From contig NZ_AP014509.1 in the NCBI RefSeq assembly GCF_000828655.1, positions 930,001 through 994,000 on the forward strand: 64,000 nucleotides of DNA, given 5' to 3'. Below the pieces are notes generated by a model. It saw only the letters and a list, made by a program, of their open reading frames with translations, did not search any database and was not told where the DNA came from. Origin of the DNA: Thermotoga caldifontis AZM44c09 (lineage in GTDB: Bacteria; Thermotogota; Thermotogae; Thermotogales; DSM-5069). A program made the position numbers and the translations under genes. Positions within the stretch are counted from its first letter, which is position 1. The number at the start of each line of letters is the position of its first letter. Positions 60,507 to 64,000 of this stretch are shown one piece after another.

Positions 60507-61781
60507 TCAGAAGCTTATCTTGTTGATGTAAAGAGGAAACTTTTCGCAGAGCTGTTTGACCTGCATCTGGACCTCGGTCTGAACCGCATCCGGTATCGTG
60601 CCTTCCTCGTCCGTTATGCTCGAAAGGACCCTGTATATGAGGCGTGCTATCTGTTTCATCTCGGCTTCTTTCATCCCCCTCGTGGTGACTGCCGGTGTGC
60701 CGATGCGTATACCGCTTGCCACGAAGGGTGGGCGCGTTTCGTTTGGAATGGTGTTCTTGTTCACAGTTATTCCACAGCTTTCAAGAGCCTTTTCTGCGGC
60801 CTTTCCCGTCACGTTCAGTGGAGTCAGATCGACCAGCATGAGGTGTGTATCCGTACCGTTTGAAACGATCCTCAAACCGAGTCTTGACAACTCCTCAGCG
60901 AGCGCTTTTGCGTTCGCCACGATCTGTTTCTGGTATTCCACGAACCCGGGACTGAGCGCTTCTTTGAAACACACGGCCTTCGCCGCGATCACGTGCATGA
61001 GAGGCCCGCCCTGAGTTCCGGGAAAGACCCACTTGTTGATCTGCTTGTAAAGCTCTGCGTCGTTCGTCAGTATCAGCCCTCCCCTCGGACCTCTGAGTGT
61101 TTTGTGCGTGGTGGAAGTCACGATGTGTGCGTATTCTGCAGGATTTGGGTACAATCCTGCCGCCACTAGACCTGCGAAGTGTGCCATGTCGACTATCAGG
61201 TAAGCCCCCACCTCGTCCGCGATCTCACGGAACTTCTTGAAATCTATGATCCGCGAATACGCGCTTCCGCCGGCCACGATGATCTTTGGCTTGTACTCGA
61301 GCGCGAGTTTCCTGACCGCATCGTAGTCTATCATTTCTGTTTTGGGATCCACTCCGTACTGAACCACCCTGAAGAATTTCCCGGAAAAGTTGACGTTCGC
61401 ACCGTGCGTCAAATGCCCTCCGTGTGACAGGCTCATGCCCATCAGCACGTCTCCGGGTTCTGCCACGGCGAGGTAAGCGGCCATGTTCGCCTGAGAGCCA
61501 GAGTGAGGTTGAACGTTGGCGTACTTGACTTTGAACAGCTGTTTGGCCCTCTCTCTGGCGAGCTCTTCTGCTTTGTCGACCCATTCGCAGCCTCCGTAAT
61601 AGCGCTTTCCAGGGTAACCTTCCGCGTACTTGTTCGTGAGCACGCTGCCCATGGCTTCCATCACGGCCGGTGAGACGAAGTTTTCGGACGCGATCAATTC
61701 CAAGCCGTATTCCTGTCTCTTCAATTCGTTCACGATCACTTCGTATATTTCAGGATCGACGAGCCTAACGTGTTCCCACAT
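60507..61781 (-). CDS. glyA: Serine hydroxymethyltransferase
   Basis: 424 residues, PLP enzyme. S-E-N-F-V-S-P-A-V near residue 33, G-G-H-L-T-H-G, and the PLP-Lys in [15 protein letters not shown]. It converts serine and tetrahydrofolate to glycine and methylene-THF. ATG 61781 has GGAGGT 6 nt upstream. It starts 3 bp after the cysS stop, so gltX-cysS-glyA form one minus-strand operon. Confidence 0.97.
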   Translation of the reverse strand: MWEHVRLVDPEIYEVIVNELKRQEYGLELIASENFVSPAVMEAMGSVLTNKYAEGYPGKRYYGGCEWVDKAEELARERAKQLFKVKYANVQPHSGSQANMAAYLAVAEPGDVLMGMSLSHGGHLTHGANVNFSGKFFRVVQYGVDPKTEMIDYDAVRKLALEYKPKIIVAGGSAYSRIIDFKKFREIADEVGAYLIVDMAHFAGLVAAGLYPNPAEYAHIVTSTTHKTLRGPRGGLILTNDAELYKQINKWVFPGTQGGPLMHVIAAKAVCFKEALSPGFVEYQKQIVANAKALAEELSRLGLRIVSNGTDTHLMLVDLTPLNVTGKAAEKALESCGITVNKNTIPNETRPPFVASGIRIGTPAVTTRGMKEAEMKQIARLIYRVLSSITDEEGTIPDAVQTEVQMQVKQLCEKFPLYINKISF

Positions 61782-61784
61782 CTT

Positions 61785-63182
61785 TCATACCTCCTTCAGA
61801 AAAGAATACGTTGAACCTTCGCGTGTATCGCGCACTTCGACTCCGAGGTTCTTCAATCTATCCCTTATCGAGTCGGCAAGATCGTAAAGTTTTCGTTCCC
61901 GCAGTTCTTTGCGCACGTCTAAGATCAGTCGCACGAACGGATCCAGCTCTGTTTCCTCAGACTGCGCCCCGGCTTCGAACAAGCCAAGCACGGGACAGAA
62001 TTCTCTCCGCAACAAATGGTAAGCTTTCAGCGCTTTCTCCTCGTTCGCCTCGCTCATGAACTTGTTCAATTCTCCTACGAGCTCGAATATCTGTGCCACA
62101 GCCTTCGGAGTGTTGAAATCGTCGTCCAGCGCTTCGATGAACCTCTGTCTCTGCTCGCTCATCCACGCGTCGCTTCTGGGTACGGGAATGCTGGAAAACC
62201 TCGATTCAAAATTCCTGAAACTTTCCGCGATCCTTCTGGCGGCCTTCGCGCTCGCTTCGAGTGCCTCGACGGAGAAATCTATGGGGCTCCTGTAATGTTT
62301 CGACAGAAAGTAGAGTTTCAACCCGTCCGCTCCGAACTTTTTCAGGGCTTCCCTCAGGATGAATATGTTGCCTAAGGATTTGCTCATCTTGTCACCGGAA
62401 ACACGAACCAGAGCGTTGTGGAGCCAGTAGCGAACGAACGGTTTTCCCGTCAAGGCTTCACTCTGAGCCTTCTCGTTTTCGTGGTGCGGAAAGATGAGGT
62501 CCTCTCCACCCGCGTGGATGTCGAGTGTGGAACCGAGAAGTTTTGTGGACATGATGGTGCACTCTATGTGCCAGCCAGGTCTTCCCTTACCCCATGGGCT
62601 GTCCCAGGAAGGTTCGCCGGGTTTCGCCGCCTTCCAGAGTGCAAAGTCCAGAGGGAACCTTTTCTTCTCACTCACCTCGACGCGCGCGCCGGCGATCATT
62701 TCGTCCAAGCTCCTGTGTGAAAGTTCCCCGTATCTGGGAAAGCTTTTCACATCGAAATACACATCCCCGTCCACAACGTACGCGTGTCCTTTCCTTATCA
62801 ACTGCTCTATGGAGTTCACGATCTCCGGAACGAAGTCGGACGTCTTCGGAGCAAAGTTCGGAGCTCTGACACCGAGCGCGCTCGCGTCCCTCCAGTACTC
62901 CTGTATGAAGGTCTCCGCCACGTCTTTGAAATCGACGTTCCATTCATTTGCGCGGTTTATGATCTTGTCATCGATGTCCGTGAAGTTTTGAACCATGATC
63001 ACCCGATAGCCTCTGTATTCGAAATACCTCCTGAGTGCGTCGAAGACGATCATGGGCCTCGCATTACCCACGTGTATGAGTCCGTAGACTGTGGGCCCGC
63101 ACACGTACATTCGCACAACGTTGGGTTCGAGAGTTTCGAACTTTTCAAGGCGGCCACTCAACGTGTTTTTCAAGAACATCAT
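61785..63182 (-). CDS. cysS: Cysteinyl-tRNA synthetase
   Basis: 465 residues of a class I synthetase. Zinc/active-site Cys in Y-V-C-G-P-T-V-Y, the HIGH motif as H-V-G-N, the late zinc ligands G-W-H-I-E-C and F-P-H-H-E-N-E, and K-M-S-K-S. Two adjacent ATGs (63182, 63179) are possible; the first overlaps the gltX stop. Confidence 0.97.
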   Translation of the reverse strand: MMFLKNTLSGRLEKFETLEPNVVRMYVCGPTVYGLIHVGNARPMIVFDALRRYFEYRGYRVIMVQNFTDIDDKIINRANEWNVDFKDVAETFIQEYWRDASALGVRAPNFAPKTSDFVPEIVNSIEQLIRKGHAYVVDGDVYFDVKSFPRYGELSHRSLDEMIAGARVEVSEKKRFPLDFALWKAAKPGEPSWDSPWGKGRPGWHIECTIMSTKLLGSTLDIHAGGEDLIFPHHENEKAQSEALTGKPFVRYWLHNALVRVSGDKMSKSLGNIFILREALKKFGADGLKLYFLSKHYRSPIDFSVEALEASAKAARRIAESFRNFESRFSSIPVPRSDAWMSEQRQRFIEALDDDFNTPKAVAQIFELVGELNKFMSEANEEKALKAYHLLRREFCPVLGLFEAGAQSEETELDPFVRLILDVRKELRERKLYDLADSIRDRLKNLGVEVRDTREGSTYSFLKEV

Positions 63183-64000
63183 TCTACCCCCAGTGCCTTC
63201 TTGATTCTCAGCGCCGTTTCGGCCGGTCCGAGCAGAGTAACGATGTCCACCAGCTCGGGTCCTTCACTCTTACCTGTAAGGGCCTTTCTCAAATTCATGT
63301 AGAAATCCTTTGCGTTCAGCTTCGACGTTTTCACCACTTCGCGGAACACGTTGACCAGCTGCTCCTTAGTTAACTCGTTCTCCTGCTGCAACCTTGAGGC
63401 ACATTCCAGCAGACCTTTCCGTACGGGCTCATCCACTTGCAGAGAGACGTTGGGCCTGACGAAGAAGAAGTCAGCCAAGTCTGTGATCTCTTCGAGGGAA
63501 TGCATGCGATCTCTGACGCACAGGAAAACGTGCGTCAGCCACTCTTTGTTTCTGTAAGACCATCCTCTCGATTCGATGTACGGAATGAGTGTTTCCACGA
63601 TTTTCTCAGGTTCTACCTTTCTTATGTAGTACCCGTTCATCCATCTGAGTTTGCCGGGGTCGAATATGGCTGGGTTCTTGCTCACACGGTCAAGGGAGAA
63701 TTTCCTGATCATTTCCTCCACGGACATGATTTCTTGAGCATCGGGTGGGGACCAACCCAGGAGCGCAAGATAATTCACCAGCGCTTCCGGTAAGTACCCT
63801 CGGGCTCTGAACTCTTCCACGGACGTGGCACCGTGCCGTTTGCTGAGTTTCTTACCGTCTGGCCCGAGGATCATCGACACGTGTCCTATCTGTGGCGGTT
63901 CGACTCCAAACGCTTCGTAGATGGCGAGTTGCTTGACCGTGTTCGGCAGATGGTCGTCTCCCCTTATCACGTGCGTGATCCTCATGAGCATGTCGTCAAC
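63179..64000 (-). CDS. gltX: Glutamyl-tRNA synthetase (N-terminal part beyond the window)
   Basis: The visible 273 residues are the C-terminal half, open to the window end. G-D-D-H-L-P-N-T and the KMSKS-like K-L-S-K-R-H-G identify a class I GluRS; the C-terminal helical anticodon domain follows. Thermotogota often have two GluRS copies, one specialised for tRNA-Gln as the GatCAB substrate; which one this is cannot be told from this part. Its stop overlaps the cysS start. Confidence 0.95.
   Translation of the reverse strand, partial: VDDMLMRITHVIRGDDHLPNTVKQLAIYEAFGVEPPQIGHVSMILGPDGKKLSKRHGATSVEEFRARGYLPEALVNYLALLGWSPPDAQEIMSVEEMIRKFSLDRVSKNPAIFDPGKLRWMNGYYIRKVEPEKIVETLIPYIESRGWSYRNKEWLTHVFLCVRDRMHSLEEITDLADFFFVRPNVSLQVDEPVRKGLLECASRLQQENELTKEQLVNVFREVVKTSKLNAKDFYMNLRKALTGKSEGPELVDIVTLLGPAETALRIKKALGVE

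Noticed and set aside
1-64000. CRISPR arrays, insertion sequences, prophage, rRNA, riboswitches
   Set aside because: Reading both strands showed no regularly spaced repeats, transposase motifs, phage genes or recognisable riboswitch cores.

Overview
The window reads as a chromosomal segment of a thermophilic bacterium of the Thermotogota, most like Pseudothermotoga/Thermotoga. This is inferred, without any database search, from protein content: a T. maritima-type small AdoMet decarboxylase with speE, a KaiC-like ATPase with a small partner protein, ferredoxin-dependent 2-oxoacid oxidoreductase subunits, GatAB beside a GluRS, and a B12-dependent methylmalonyl-CoA mutase operon. Genes are packed tightly, many overlap by 1-36 bp, Shine-Dalgarno sequences are strong (GGAGGTG), GTG and TTG starts are frequent, and G+C looks to be about 50%. 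No CRISPR array, insertion sequence, prophage or rRNA was seen.

Layout. 1-1376 (+): end of a ThiXYZ-like pyrimidine-precursor ABC transporter. 1341-7277 (-): exported protein with a duplicated domain, PhoPQ-activated-type hydrolase, Asp/Glu racemase and an RND efflux pump. 7356-9530: a prepilin with its own promoter and terminator, panD (-) and a patatin lipase (+). 9607-11567 (-): KaiC-like ATPase with partner, and a Spy-like periplasmic protein. 11707-16758: M28-type peptidase (+), then a minus-strand set of pflX and two alpha/beta hydrolases, and an exported protein. 16939-19071: chemoreceptor. 19098-19262: a livF remnant. 19363-23918: VanZ-like protein, MMPL/RND transporter, TatD nuclease, MFS carrier. 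23948-24590: four tRNA genes (Asn-GTT, Glu-TTC, Pro-GGG, Pro-CGG), each with a recognisable promoter. 24569-28342 (-): meaB, both methylmalonyl-CoA mutase subunits and a radical SAM protein. 28413-31087 (+): DppA-type D-aminopeptidase, Ptb and a degenerate NtrC-like regulator. 31116-32895 (-): IclR regulator and KDG kinase.

33028-48014 (+) is one nearly continuous run of eleven genes: mnmA, rhomboid, gatA, gatB, an exported protein, hemW, a flavin reductase-like protein, nrnA, a 1351-residue multidomain diguanylate cyclase, rnr and a lipase. 48018-52304 (-): LysM-M23 peptidase, cheB, dgkA, korC, korB and dCMP deaminase. 52606-60443 (+): XRE-cupin regulator, speD, speE, prmA, a DUF501 protein, an ECF sigma/anti-sigma/RseB-like set, a radical SAM-HhH protein and hisS. 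60507-64000 (-): glyA, cysS and the 3' part of gltX.

The most unusual locus is nrnA / giant diguanylate cyclase / rnr (40125-47290). The cyclase appears to combine a pseudokinase, a STAND-type ATPase, a helical-repeat region, a GAF-like region and an intact GGEEF domain with its inhibitory site. It overlaps a nano-RNase gene on one side and RNase R on the other, which suggests coupling of c-di-GMP synthesis to small-RNA turnover. Other points of interest are a sigma54-activator-like protein that has lost its ATPase motifs, a radical SAM gene fused into the mutase operon, orphan korBC genes, a chemoreceptor with a sharp internal change in codon use, and a gene whose 3' end runs antisense into a tRNA.
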